A DNA stretch of 64,000 nt from Bacteroides intestinalis (GTDB lineage: Bacteria; Bacteroidota; Bacteroidia; Bacteroidales; Bacteroidaceae): contig NZ_QRZF01000011.1 of the NCBI RefSeq assembly GCF_003464595.1, positions 112,932 through 176,931 on the forward strand, read 5' to 3'. The notes beneath the pieces were generated by a model. That model saw only the letters and a list, made by a program, of their open reading frames with translations, was not told where the DNA came from and searched no databases. Below are positions 1 to 7,611 of the stretch, piece after piece; position 1 is the first letter of the stretch; the number at the start of each line of letters is the position of its first letter. Made by a program: the position numbers and the translations under genes.

Positions 1-435
1 AATCCACCTTGGTAGATAATTTTTAGGTACCTTTCTATAATGCAGCTTACAAATATGCAATTCACCCACCTTGATACTACCATCTGTCAGAGAATTTAAG
101 AAATTGATTTCACGGCGCAACATAGAAATTGTAATATCCGGTTTGTATTCGTTCAGAAACGCTTCTAACCGTTGTTTAAACAAATTCTGCTTTTTCCTAT
201 ACACCCAAAAACGTCTCCAAAATGGATAACGATACATTTCCTCAAAGTTTATATCTAACTGCTTAACTTTTATGGAAGGATTCAAAGGAAAATAGGGCTT
301 CTTGTCCCCACCATCCGTAATAATAATAGTAACTTCATATCCTGGCAACGTTGCCAAATAATTTGCTTTCAGCGTCAGAACACGTTCCATACCACCGGAA
401 ATGTACAACGTAGGAATACAATACACTAATTTCAT
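1..435 (-). CDS. Glycosyltransferase (GT4-like), 3' end beyond window
   Basis: The reading frame runs leftward off the window edge, so only the first 145 residues are visible. It begins MKLVYCIPTLYISGGMERVL, the usual opening of GT4/GT-B glycosyltransferases, where the Gly-Gly-Met-Glu-Arg stretch lies in the acceptor-side domain. The start is supported by a strong Shine-Dalgarno sequence (AAGGAGG) just upstream and a leftward TATATTTG box at 480-487. It probably adds a sugar in a capsule or other surface polysaccharide pathway that continues to the left. Substrate and linkage cannot be read from the sequence. Confidence 0.8.
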   Translation of the reverse strand, partial: MKLVYCIPTLYISGGMERVLTLKANYLATLPGYEVTIIITDGGDKKPYFPLNPSIKVKQLDINFEEMYRYPFWRRFWVYRKKQNLFKQRLEAFLNEYKPDITISMLRREINFLNSLTDGSIKVGELHICKLHYRKVPKNYLPRWI

Positions 436-569
436 GAATACGACCTCCTTATTTTAGCCTTTTTCTTGAGATATGAGTACAAATATAAGATTTCTTCTTG
501 AACATTCCCTATTTTAAAGACATTTCTATACTCATAACCGATGAATATAGTGAAAAAAACGTCCGAGAG

Positions 570-602
570 TTGGAACATACCGACTGACAAACATTACCTT
601 TG
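570..602 (+). promoter_or_regulatory. Bacteroides-type promoter
   Basis: A TACCTTTG box lies at 595-602 with a TTG at 570-572, matching the Bacteroides -33/-7 layout with slightly long spacing (22 bp). It places the transcript start near 609, which argues against the TTG at 600 being the start of the following small gene. Confidence 0.5.
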
Positions 603-869
603 CCGCGTTTTAAAAAAAATGTTTATTATGGAAAAAAATTCAAACTTACCGTCCAGGTTGAAGACAGTAAACCATGGATATTCGATGGCGTAACCACACA
701 CACAGACAAAAGATTAGTTTTAACCCAAATCTTTAAAAAAGTTCTCAAGACTTTATACAAAAGAGACAATGACGCCAGTTTTCGGGAATTCAAAGAGTTA
801 GATCCCATTAAGAATATGATCAAAAGAATAGAAGAAGCTCTGAAAAACAAGAAAAAAGGAAAAAAGTAG
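600..869 (+). CDS. Small hypothetical protein, possible A-tract frameshift at start
   Basis: I do not recognise a family. The open frame encodes about 80 residues, with a likely beta-strand start (KKFKLTVQVED) and a Lys-rich helical end. The only in-frame start is TTG at 600, inside the -7 box of the apparent promoter. An ATG at 619 in the neighbouring frame reaches a run of seven A residues at 632-638; one extra A would join MFIMEKKFKLTV in frame. The gene may therefore be read through slippage, be phase variable, be broken, or contain a sequencing error. It lies between the glycosyltransferase and the DUF4373 gene. Coding status is moderately supported. Confidence 0.4.
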   Translation: MPRFKKNVYYGKKFKLTVQVEDSKPWIFDGVTTHTDKRLVLTQIFKKVLKTLYKRDNDASFREFKELDPIKNMIKRIEEALKNKKKGKK

Positions 870-892
870 TCCTCATTAACATCATTTAGCAG

Positions 893-926
893 AAGTACGT
901 TTTTTGACTGTTCAGGAAACGTACTT
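893..926 (+). terminator. Hairpin after the small gene
   Basis: AAGTACGTTT (893-902) and AAACGTACTT (917-926) form a perfect 10-bp stem with a 14-nt loop. No long T tract follows, so this may be a weak terminator or a protein-binding dyad. Confidence 0.4.
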
Positions 927-1114
927 TGCTATATATCAATACAAAAATCAAAGAAACACCGTACCTAAATTGGCTTATTTGAGAATATCGAGTGCTTATC
1001 TTTGCACCGTCAAAAAAAAGGAAGACCCTACGAAAAAACGCCGTCGCCCCCACAAGCAACTCCGCTTTACGCAAGAATTTTTCCATAATATTTAATCTAA
1101 TCAATGGTGTAAAA

Positions 1115-2164
1115 ATGAAAAGAAACTTTTATCTGCAGCATTCGCTTATGGCCATGAATGATCCCCGAATGAGGAACTTGACCGAAGAAGAGGGCTTGAA
1201 AGGCCTCGGCGCTTACTGGATTATTATTGAAAAGCTGGCATTGTTGCCCGAACCCAGAGCGCAACTGGAATATTTGCGCCCTTTCTGCAGCAGCAAAAAA
1301 ATATCCTTTGCCTACCTTACAAAAATCATTCTGGAATACGAACTTTTCAAACTCGAAGAGGACGGATATTTCTCCGCCAAAGAACTGAATCCCGTGAAAA
1401 AAAGAGAGAAAAAAATGGCGGAAAATGACGGAAAATTGACCGATTCCAAGCCAAAAAATGACGAAAAACAGCAAAAAATGTCCGGGAATAATTCAGAAAT
1501 TCAAGCTGAAAATCCCGCTAACTCACTGGAAAACAGAGAATCCACAAAACAAACAACAGATTCATTTAAAGAGAATATAAAAGATATAATAACATCATCA
1601 GCAAAAGAAAAAGAAACTGCTGCTGATGATGATGCTAATTTTCCAATCGTCCGCCACAGTTCGTTGACCGTCTGCGATGGTTCCGGCCGGCCGCAACCGA
1701 CGTTGCAACCCGTACGCCCCTGGCAGGAGTTGGTGGACGAACTGACAGAAAGAACGCCCTGGCTGGAAGCCGTCTGCATGCAAAGTGACTACGGAACGCT
1801 GCTGATGTGCCACATCAAAGAGGCCATGGGCTGCTTCAAACGGCATATTGAAATCTACGACAAGTGGCATGACCTGCTGACGCAGAGCGATGCACGTCGC
1901 TATTTCGTCAACTACACAAAGACCGGACAAACGGCTCAAGCCCTGCGTGCAACGCTTCTTGCCATCGACGCCCGGCAGCAGTCCGCCGCCCCACCCGACC
2001 TCCACCGCTACGAACAGCTCGTCAACGGCCGACGCACCTATCTGGGCTGTCCCATTCCCGATGATGCTCCGCCCCGACCGGATGCAACTGCTTTCTGGAA
2101 CGAGGCAACGCATTCGTGGAACTCACAAAACGCCACACCTGAGCGGAGTAAACGCCACACCTGA
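1115..2164 (+). CDS. DUF4373 (Lin1244/Lin1753-like N-terminal) protein
   Basis: The N-terminus (RNFYLQHSLMAMNDPRM, then GLKGLGAYWIIIEKL) matches the DUF4373/Lin1244 domain found in phage and accessory replication proteins of Bacteroidales. A charged, low-complexity linker (about residues 95-175) leads to a C-terminal helical domain. The ATG at 1115 is preferred over an upstream in-frame start at 992, because a TATCTTTG promoter box sits at 997-1004. It is followed by a primase-helicase, so a role in loading or initiation is possible but not shown. The last codons run into a repeat array: the QNATPERSKRHT end is made from two copies of the 12-bp motif. Confidence 0.7.
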   Translation: MKRNFYLQHSLMAMNDPRMRNLTEEEGLKGLGAYWIIIEKLALLPEPRAQLEYLRPFCSSKKISFAYLTKIILEYELFKLEEDGYFSAKELNPVKKREKKMAENDGKLTDSKPKNDEKQQKMSGNNSEIQAENPANSLENRESTKQTTDSFKENIKDIITSSAKEKETAADDDANFPIVRHSSLTVCDGSGRPQPTLQPVRPWQELVDELTERTPWLEAVCMQSDYGTLLMCHIKEAMGCFKRHIEIYDKWHDLLTQSDARRYFVNYTKTGQTAQALRATLLAIDARQQSAAPPDLHRYEQLVNGRRTYLGCPIPDDAPPRPDATAFWNEATHSWNSQNATPERSKRHT

Positions 2165-2273
2165 ACGTCTCCAATGCCACACTTCAGCAAGGCAAATGCC
2201 ACACTTCGTGGTCGTCCAAGTGTGGCATCGGCACCCGCGAAATGTGGCATCACGGGCGTTGAAGTGCGGCATT
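2129..2273. repeat. Array of 12-bp motif on a 22-bp period, four direct then three inverted
   Basis: Copies of AAYGCCACACYT start at 2129, 2151, 2173 and 2195, and reverse-orientation copies (AAGTGTGGCATY type) start at 2218, 2240 and 2262. The step is exactly 22 bp within each half and 23 bp at the orientation switch. The array overlaps the 3' end of the DUF4373 gene. A second array with the same layout is at 55601-55701. It could be a binding array on one face of the helix or a long interrupted hairpin. Confidence 0.85.
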
Positions 2274-2319
2274 AGAAAACATTCACCAAAAAAATAAACT
2301 TAAAAACAATTCAACTAAA

Positions 2320-4134
2320 ATGAGAAACTTTCACCAGTACGGAATCGATACCAAAGGCCGCAACAGCGGCAAAATCAAAACCATCTGCCCCCAGTGCAAC
2401 GACACCCGCGGACACAAAGGAGACAAATCGCTCTCCGTCAACCTGAGCGAAGGAGTATGCTACTGCCATCACTGTGGCTACAAACTCTACGTGCCCGACG
2501 ATGCCGAAGAACGCCAACGTCAACAACGCCAGGAACAACGCCGGAAAGCCAGCCAACTGCCCTCGCACTTCCGCCGCCCCACATTCGACCCCGCAAAAGC
2601 AAAGTTGAGTGAAAAGCTGGAAAAATACTGGACGCAAAAACGCTGTCTCGCCCAGCACCTGCTCGCCGAACTGCGCATCACTGAAGAATGCATCAAACTA
2701 CCGGGTAGCAATGAAATAGAGAATTGCCTCTGCTTCAATTACTTCGAGAACGGTGTACTCATCAACACCAAATACCGCAGTGCACTGAAACACTTCAAAA
2801 TGGTGACTGGCGCCGAACTTATTCCCTACAATATCGACGCCATTGCCGACACTCCGGAGTGCATTATCACCGAAGGCGAATTTGATGCCTGCGCCTTCAT
2901 GAGTGCCGGGCGGAAAGACGTCATCTCCGTGCCCGCCGGTGCACAGAGCAACCTCACATGGATGGACAGGTTCGTGGAGACGCACTTCGAACCAAAGAAA
3001 GTGATTTACATCGCTGCCGACGAGGACGGAGCCGGACAATCGCTACGCCATGAACTCGTCCGCCGCCTGGGAGCGGAACGTTGCCGCCTGGTACACTTCG
3101 GTCCCGGATGCAAGGACGCCAATGAACATTTAGTTCTTTATGGCGCTCAAAGTCTTCTCATCACTCTGGCACAAGCCGAAGAAATTCCGCTGGAAGGCGT
3201 ATTCACCGCCGAGGACTACCGGGAAGACCTGCGTGCGCTCTTTGAGAACGGACTGTGCCGCGGTGCCGATACGGGGTGGGAAAACTTTGATGCGAACTGC
3301 ACTTTCGAAACGGGGCGGAACGTAGTGGTATCGGGAATGGCGGGACACGGGAAATCCGAATTCGTCGACGAACTTGTCCTGCGTCTCTGCCTGCGCCATG
3401 AGTGGAAGATAGCCTACTTCAGCCCCGAAAACTTGCCGGTCAATTACCATCACGCCAAGCTGATTGAAAAGTTGACCGGACTGCAATTCGGACCCGGTCC
3501 GGGCATGACGGAAGAACTGTACAACCACGCCGTGAACTGGCTGACAACCAACGTGACGCACATCTTGCCGGGCACCGAGGCCTACACCATCGACCACATC
3601 CTGGAGAAAGCCCGCCAACTGGTGTACCGCCGCGGAGTGCGCATCCTCGTCATCGACCCGCTGAACCGCCTGGACCAGCAATTGGAGCCGGGACAGACGG
3701 AACTGATGTACATCACCGCGCTGCTGGGCAAGCTGGGACGCTTCGCCGCGCAACATAAATGTCTGGTCATTCTCGTGGCGCACCCGCGCAAGATGAACCG
3801 CAACACCGCCACCGGAGAACTGCGCCGGGTGGAGATGAACGACATCAACGGTTCGGCCAACTTCGGAAATATGTCCGACTACTGTCTCTGCGTGAACCGC
3901 GACGATGCCAAGCAACTCGTCACCGTCTACATCGACAAAGTCCGTTTCAAGCACTTGGGTAGCGGTTATACCCATGCCAAGTTCGTCTACAACCGCATCA
4001 ACGGACGCTACTGGCCTTGCGAGGAAGACATTGTGCACGGACCGGACGGCGACAAACCGGGACCGGTAAACACCAAATTCGACAACGAAAATTGGTTAAA
4101 AAACAATCCCGATCAAGGTTGTTTATTCGATTAA
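2320..4134 (+). CDS. Primase-helicase (T7 gp4/Twinkle-like)
   Basis: A 604-residue protein with three recognisable parts. A zinc-ribbon lies at residues 23-52 (C23-x2-C26 and C49-x2-C52). A Toprim domain follows, with the acidic motif EGEFD (185-189) and AADEDGAG near 232-239. The C-terminal RecA-type helicase has Walker A GMAGHGKS (K345) and Walker B ILVIDP (D446). The family makes primers and unwinds DNA at replication forks of phages and plasmids. Here it sits among polysaccharide-linked accessory genes with no structural phage genes, so its substrate is unclear. Confidence 0.85.
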   Translation: MRNFHQYGIDTKGRNSGKIKTICPQCNDTRGHKGDKSLSVNLSEGVCYCHHCGYKLYVPDDAEERQRQQRQEQRRKASQLPSHFRRPTFDPAKAKLSEKLEKYWTQKRCLAQHLLAELRITEECIKLPGSNEIENCLCFNYFENGVLINTKYRSALKHFKMVTGAELIPYNIDAIADTPECIITEGEFDACAFMSAGRKDVISVPAGAQSNLTWMDRFVETHFEPKKVIYIAADEDGAGQSLRHELVRRLGAERCRLVHFGPGCKDANEHLVLYGAQSLLITLAQAEEIPLEGVFTAEDYREDLRALFENGLCRGADTGWENFDANCTFETGRNVVVSGMAGHGKSEFVDELVLRLCLRHEWKIAYFSPENLPVNYHHAKLIEKLTGLQFGPGPGMTEELYNHAVNWLTTNVTHILPGTEAYTIDHILEKARQLVYRRGVRILVIDPLNRLDQQLEPGQTELMYITALLGKLGRFAAQHKCLVILVAHPRKMNRNTATGELRRVEMNDINGSANFGNMSDYCLCVNRDDAKQLVTVYIDKVRFKHLGSGYTHAKFVYNRINGRYWPCEEDIVHGPDGDKPGPVNTKFDNENWLKNNPDQGCLFD

Positions 4135-4188
4135 AAATCAGTATATTTGTACATATTTTAAAGCAGTAAATAACCTAAACTTTAACGC

Positions 4189-4434
4189 ATGAAAGAAGAA
4201 GATGATTCACGCCTTGACGCCCACTTCCCGATACGCACTTACGGGAAAGGCGAACTGGCGATGTGCTACATTCGCGGGGTGTGCCAGCATACCGCTGTCA
4301 AGCAATTCAACGAATGGATACGCACAGCTCCGGGACTGGAACAACGTTTGCTGGCCACGGGTATGAAGCGCGGTAGCAGGCATTATACGCCTGCACAAGT
4401 ACAACTCATCGTCAATGTTTTCGGGGAACCTTAG
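4189..4434 (+). CDS. DUF4248 family protein
   Basis: An 81-residue basic protein (RTYGKGELAMCY near the start, TPAQVQLIVNVFG at the end) with the layout of DUF4248 proteins, which repeatedly occur beside HU-like and amidase genes in Bacteroides. The sequence suggests a helix-turn-helix fold, but no function is established. It lies 54 bp after the primase-helicase and ends inside its own terminator hairpin. Confidence 0.75.
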   Translation: MKEEDDSRLDAHFPIRTYGKGELAMCYIRGVCQHTAVKQFNEWIRTAPGLEQRLLATGMKRGSRHYTPAQVQLIVNVFGEP

Positions 4435-4451
4435 GGTTCCCCGCTTTTTTT
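4422..4451 (+). terminator. Rho-independent terminator overlapping the DUF4248 stop
   Basis: CGGGGAACC (4422-4430) pairs with GGTTCCCCG (4435-4443), a 9-bp stem with a TTAG loop, followed by seven T residues. The stem includes the last codons of the DUF4248 gene. It separates the primase/DUF4248 unit from the HU unit. Confidence 0.9.
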
Positions 4452-4460
4452 CCGTACTCT

Positions 4461-4520
4461 ATGGTCCTTTATCGTCCCTTATTCTCCCGTAACGTCCTGT
4501 AGCGTCCCTTAACGTCCCTT
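4461..4520. repeat. Six near-identical 10-bp tandem repeats
   Basis: Six consecutive decamers fit a consensus close to AACGTCCCTT (for example ATCGTCCCTT, AGCGTCCCTT, AACGTCCCTT). They lie directly upstream of a TATCTTTG promoter box (4539-4546) that serves the HU-like gene. A period near one helical turn would place every copy on the same DNA face. Confidence 0.8.
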
Positions 4521-4596
4521 CTCCCTTGCCTCATGCTGTATCTTTGTTGCATCAACGTTGAAAAATTAATTATTAACGATTAAAACATTACTCAAC

Positions 4597-5112
4597 ATGT
4601 CAAACGCTTTAGTAGTGCGCACACAGCGCCACAAAAAAATCGGAGATGCAGATTCTCCAATGGTTTTCACCTTGAAACGCAAATCGAAAGATGCAAAAAT
4701 CTTCGACCTTGAACGCATCGCACAGGACATTGAAGCCCTGGGCGGAATGTCGGCAGAGGACGTAGTACACGTGGGCAAAGCCATCGTGCGCCAGATGCGC
4801 CAGGTGATGACCGACGGTAACAGCGTCCGCCTGGACGGTTTCGGGATTTTCCACACCACCTTTAAATGTCGCGCCACCGAAGCGGCGAAGGACTGCACGG
4901 TGAAGAATATTGAACGTGTCAACATCCGTTTCAAGGTGGCCAACACCTTACGTCTGGTGAACGACAGCAATGCCAGCACCAGAGGGGGCGCCAATAATAT
5001 CACCTTCGAATTAGTGTCCGAAGACGGCAGCTCGTCCGGTGGAAATTCCGGTGGCGGAAATTCCGGCGGTGATGGCGGCGACGGCGGGATTGAAGATGAT
5101 CCGCTGGGATAG
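4597..5112 (+). CDS. HU-like DNA-binding protein
   Basis: A 171-residue HU/IHF-superfamily protein. The segment around residues 55-85 (AEDVVHVGKAIVRQMRQVM, then GNSVRLDGFGIF) matches the HU helix and the start of the DNA-binding arm. It ends in a Gly/Ser-rich, acidic low-complexity tail (residues about 145-171). Bacteroides HU-related proteins of this length with flexible tails commonly accompany DUF4248 and amidase genes. It probably binds or bends DNA non-specifically. It has its own promoter, preceded by the 10-bp repeat array. Confidence 0.8.
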   Translation: MSNALVVRTQRHKKIGDADSPMVFTLKRKSKDAKIFDLERIAQDIEALGGMSAEDVVHVGKAIVRQMRQVMTDGNSVRLDGFGIFHTTFKCRATEAAKDCTVKNIERVNIRFKVANTLRLVNDSNASTRGGANNITFELVSEDGSSSGGNSGGGNSGGDGGDGGIEDDPLG

Positions 5113-5215
5113 GATCCAAAGCCGGAGGCTTGGGAAATTAAAAATTAAAGAATTAAAAATTAAAGGCTGCGCAGCCTGCTTATCATTTATCGCTAATCAC
5201 TAAAAAAACTCTCTT

Positions 5216-5311
5216 ATGAAAAAAACGACTTGGGACAAGATTTTGAAGGTAATTATCGCGGTGGCTTCGGCCGTAATAGGCGCTTTTAGCGCGAATGCGA
5301 TGAATTTGTAA
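5216..5311 (+). CDS. Smalltalk peptide
   Basis: A 31-codon gene beginning MKKTTWDKILKVIIAVASAV, with one hydrophobic segment and a short tail. It matches the small Bacteroides proteins annotated as smalltalk, which sit between HU-like and amidase genes. It starts 103 bp after the HU gene and ends 5 bp before the amidase start, so the two are surely co-transcribed. It is probably membrane inserted. A holin-like or targeting role for the amidase is only a guess. Confidence 0.75.
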   Translation: MKKTTWDKILKVIIAVASAVIGAFSANAMNL

Positions 5312-5316
5312 TACGT

Positions 5317-5760
5317 ATGAGAAGGATTGATTTAATCGTCATCCATTGTAGTGCCACCCGTGAGGACCATCCCTTTACCGAGCACGACTTGGACACCGCC
5401 CACCGCCTTCGTGGCTTTGATGGCATTGGCTATCATTTCTACGTTCGCCGTAACGGTGACATCAAGTCCACACGCGCGGTCGAGAGGGTTGGTGCCCACG
5501 TGCGTGGGTACAATGCTCACTCGATTGGCATCTGCTACGAGGGTGGACTGGACAGTCACGGGCTGGCAAAGGACACCCGGACGGAATGGCAACGACATTC
5601 GTTGCGGGTACTGGTGCGGGCGTTGAAGATGGATTATCCGGATGCACGGGTGGTGGGACATCGGGATTTGAGTCCGGATGTAAATGGAAATGGAGAGGTG
5701 GAGCCGATGGAGTGGACGAAGGAGTGTCCATGCTTTGAAGTGAAGGGAGAGAGGTGGTGA
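5317..5760 (+). CDS. N-acetylmuramoyl-L-alanine amidase
   Basis: A 147-residue single-domain Amidase_2 (T7 lysozyme-like) enzyme. The motifs LIVIHCS near the start, GYHFYVRRNG, GAHVRGYN, GHRDLSPD and the late CPCF supply the expected zinc ligands (His, His, Cys). It cleaves the bond between MurNAc and L-Ala in peptidoglycan. No signal peptide is seen, so export would need help, perhaps from the preceding hydrophobic peptide. It is the last gene of the accessory module. Confidence 0.85.
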   Translation: MRRIDLIVIHCSATREDHPFTEHDLDTAHRLRGFDGIGYHFYVRRNGDIKSTRAVERVGAHVRGYNAHSIGICYEGGLDSHGLAKDTRTEWQRHSLRVLVRALKMDYPDARVVGHRDLSPDVNGNGEVEPMEWTKECPCFEVKGERW

Positions 5761-5772
5761 CACCTCTTTTTC

Positions 5773-5805
5773 TTTATTATTCTTCTATCCTATGTGCCAT
5801 ATAAA
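5773..5805. repeat. Left copy of 33-bp direct repeat flanking the Mu-like element
   Basis: It matches 30466-30498 at 29 of 33 positions, with the first 18 bases identical (TTTATTATTCTTCTATCC). The right copy is the 3' end of the membrane glycosyltransferase gene. On the minus strand the left copy reads FYMAHRIEE-stop, against FIHTAHGIEE-stop on the right. It may be an attachment-site remnant or the stub of a related gene. Confidence 0.75.
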
Positions 5806-6373
5806 AGAAATAAAACATTCTGTATATAAACTCAGGAGAGAGAAAAACAGAAATATCAGCTAATAATCAACAAGTTAAACAGAATAGTCTCTTACGAATG
5901 AAATCAAATCGAATGGTTGCACCAGACTACATTGTTATCGCTAAATACAGAAATAAGCAAAAGGAGGATAAGGGTACAAAATACCATAAGTGTTAAATGA
6001 GGAGTTGAGGATACTGTTGGGGATACTTAGTTGGGAAGACAATTATGTCTCGATCAATTACCAAGATGAAAGTTGGGGATACTTTTTTACCATTAAAAGC
6101 GGAGTGTTCTTGAAGTGATATTTCTTTCGGCACAGTATCTTTAAACGCTTTAAATGAACTTTTGCAGGGGGATAATATAGCACCGCAAGAGAAAGAATAG
6201 ACTATAAAATTAATATAATTGATTGATTTTGAGTCACCATATACGTTTTAGATGGCATTATTGTGATGAAAAAGTGTGCGCTACAAGGTATGCAGATTAA
6301 TTATCACATGAATCTACAATCTGTTCAAAAAGACAATAGCAGAAGCGGCAGAGTCGGAGTCGGCTGCAAAGTG
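5806..6373. other. Left-end region without a convincing gene
   Basis: This is AT-rich sequence between the direct repeat and the repressor stop codon. It holds three copies of a GTTGRGGATACT motif. It also has a 32-codon open frame at 5898-5996 (starts MKSNRMVAPDYIVIAKYRNK) that I do not recognise and do not call as a gene. It is the likely left end of the transposable element. Confidence 0.5.
6004..6084 (+). repeat. Three GTTGRGGATACT repeats near the left end
   Basis: GTTGAGGATACT is at 6004-6015, immediately followed by GTTGGGGATACTT at 6016-6028; a third identical GTTGGGGATACTT is at 6072-6084. Short repeats near an end are what Mu-family transposases bind, so these are candidate end sites. 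They do not resemble the repeats at the right end, which weakens the case. Confidence 0.55.
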
Positions 6374-6868
6374 TTACTTTATAGTAGCAGGTATCACAGT
6401 CTCCGACGAGGCTAAAACCGGATGACGCTCCTTATACTTTTCCGGTTGTGACTCATATTGCGATAGCTCGAATTCAAAATGCCGGAGACGTTCTTTCAAA
6501 CCACCAAGCTCTTCTATAAGGGATTTATTCTCATCGTCTTTCTCTTTATACATCCTATATAAAAAAGAAGCACTTTCAGGTACGGATAAGAAGTCTGTCT
6601 GAAGAGAACCTGATGCATCTCCTGTCTCTTCACTATCACGGAACATACAGCCACGGCCAGTAAGGAGCCAATCTGAATCAATGGGGAACGCTAATACAGT
6701 GTTTTGGATAGCCGTCAATCCAACATTACTCCTTCCTTTTGAAATTTCTGTAATCAAAGAAGCACTGACTGATATTTTTGACGCAAAATCTTTATTATCA
6801 GACACATATTTTTTATCAATCAGGAATTCCAATACCTTCAGAAAACGCACAGAGAGCTCATTTAGCAT
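6374..6868 (-). CDS. Phage repressor (CI-like, HTH)
   Basis: A 164-residue protein with an N-terminal helix-turn-helix (DFASKISVSASLITEISKGR, about residues 27-46) followed by DSDWLLTGRGCMF, a signature of phage CI-type repressors. The C-terminus has a predicted coiled coil (about 110-140) likely used for oligomerisation. It lacks an obvious LexA-type peptidase domain. It is transcribed away from the early genes. Two identical-type palindromes lie in the intergenic region, one 8 bp from its start codon, so it probably silences both itself and the early operon. Confidence 0.8.
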   Translation of the reverse strand: MLNELSVRFLKVLEFLIDKKYVSDNKDFASKISVSASLITEISKGRSNVGLTAIQNTVLAFPIDSDWLLTGRGCMFRDSEETGDASGSLQTDFLSVPESASFLYRMYKEKDDENKSLIEELGGLKERLRHFEFELSQYESQPEKYKERHPVLASSETVIPATIK

Positions 6869-6875
6869 ATAAAAA

Positions 6876-6939
6876 TACAGTTTACTGTAAAAATAATTAT
6901 CATCCCCTTTTGTTTGGTACAGAATACTGTATACCTTTG
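6876..6939 (+). promoter_or_regulatory. Early promoter with two repressor operators
   Basis: Two perfect dyads share the arms TACAG and CTGTA with a 4-bp centre: 6876-6889 (centre TTTA) and 6918-6931 (centre AATA), 42 bp apart, about four helical turns. The second lies between a TTTG (6909-6912) and a TACCTTTG box (6932-6939) spaced 19 bp, a consensus Bacteroides promoter directed at the transposition genes. Binding would block this promoter and the start of the repressor gene. Confidence 0.8.
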
Positions 6940-7121
6940 CATCAGGTTAAACGTTTACAACGCACAAAGAAACAAAAAAAGGCGCATAAAAACAATAACC
7001 AAAGAGGGGAATATGAAAAAGAAAAAAGGCGGTTGATGAAAGAGACTTAACATGGGAGAAAAAGAAATAAACCCATAACAAGAAAGAATGATAACAAACG
7101 AACAATTAAACCATTGATAGT

Positions 7122-7385
7122 ATGAAGAAAATAGAATGGGAAAATCCTAAAAAGAAGGGTGAAGCTTATACTCACCTTATGAAGGTATTTAAAGTGAGCA
7201 GACCTACCGTCAGCCTGGCGATGAGCTTCAAACGGAATAGTTTGGAAGCGGCACGCATGAGACATGTGGCACTGACACAACTTGGCGCGAAGCTGCTGAG
7301 TGATGATGAAAAGCCCCCACAAATAGTCAGGATACTAAATGCAAAAGGAGAAACTGTAAAAGCGGTGGTAATGAAAGAATTGTAA
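7122..7385 (+). CDS. Small HTH DNA-binding protein (Ner/Cro-like position)
   Basis: An 87-residue basic protein with a probable helix-turn-helix (THLMKVFKVSRPTVSLAMSF, about residues 17-36). It is the first gene of the rightward early operon, the position taken by Ner in Mu and Cro in lambdoid phages. It would be expected to tune early transcription. The family is not identified beyond that; the call rests on fold-like pattern and position. Confidence 0.65.
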   Translation: MKKIEWENPKKKGEAYTHLMKVFKVSRPTVSLAMSFKRNSLEAARMRHVALTQLGAKLLSDDEKPPQIVRILNAKGETVKAVVMKEL

Positions 7386-7386
7386 T

Positions 7387-7593
7387 ATGGACAGGAAACT
7401 GACAGGTAAAGAGCGGGCATTTCTCACAGATCTGGCTGCATTGTTACAGCAATATGACTGCCTGATGCATATAGAGAATAATGAAATCTGCTTCGATATG
7501 GAAGAAGAAACGGACGATGAACGAAAGGCGATACACTTGCCGGGAGTGTACGCTTGGTTTGATATTGAATATTTCATGAATAAGAACTCTTGA
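7387..7593 (+). CDS. Hypothetical early protein
   Basis: A 68-residue acidic protein starting one base after the upstream stop codon, so clearly in the same operon. It has no motif I recognise. An N-terminal helix rich in Leu and Ala is followed by an acidic stretch (MEEETDDERK). Small accessory genes are common between the early regulator and the transposase in Mu-like phages. Confidence 0.6.
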   Translation: MDRKLTGKERAFLTDLAALLQQYDCLMHIENNEICFDMEEETDDERKAIHLPGVYAWFDIEYFMNKNS

Positions 7594-7611
7594 AAAATAA
7601 AATTTCTGACT

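Noticed and set aside
992..1114. Upstream extension of the DUF4373 gene
   Set aside because: The TATCTTTG promoter box at 997-1004 lies inside it, and the conserved domain begins at the ATG at 1115.
2129..2273. Possible CRISPR array
   Set aside because: Repeats are only 12 bp, change orientation at the centre, and no cas genes are nearby.
3130..4038. 302-codon leftward open frame opposite the primase-helicase
   Set aside because: It is a GC-rich antisense shadow; the plus-strand frame has clear Toprim and Walker motifs and continuous coding character.
5898..5996. 32-codon open frame left of the repressor
   Set aside because: It is too short and without ribosome site or recognisable family; mentioned only in the regional note.
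6778..7050. 90-codon open frame across the repressor start and operators
   Set aside because: It covers the operator and promoter region and starts inside the repressor gene on the other strand.
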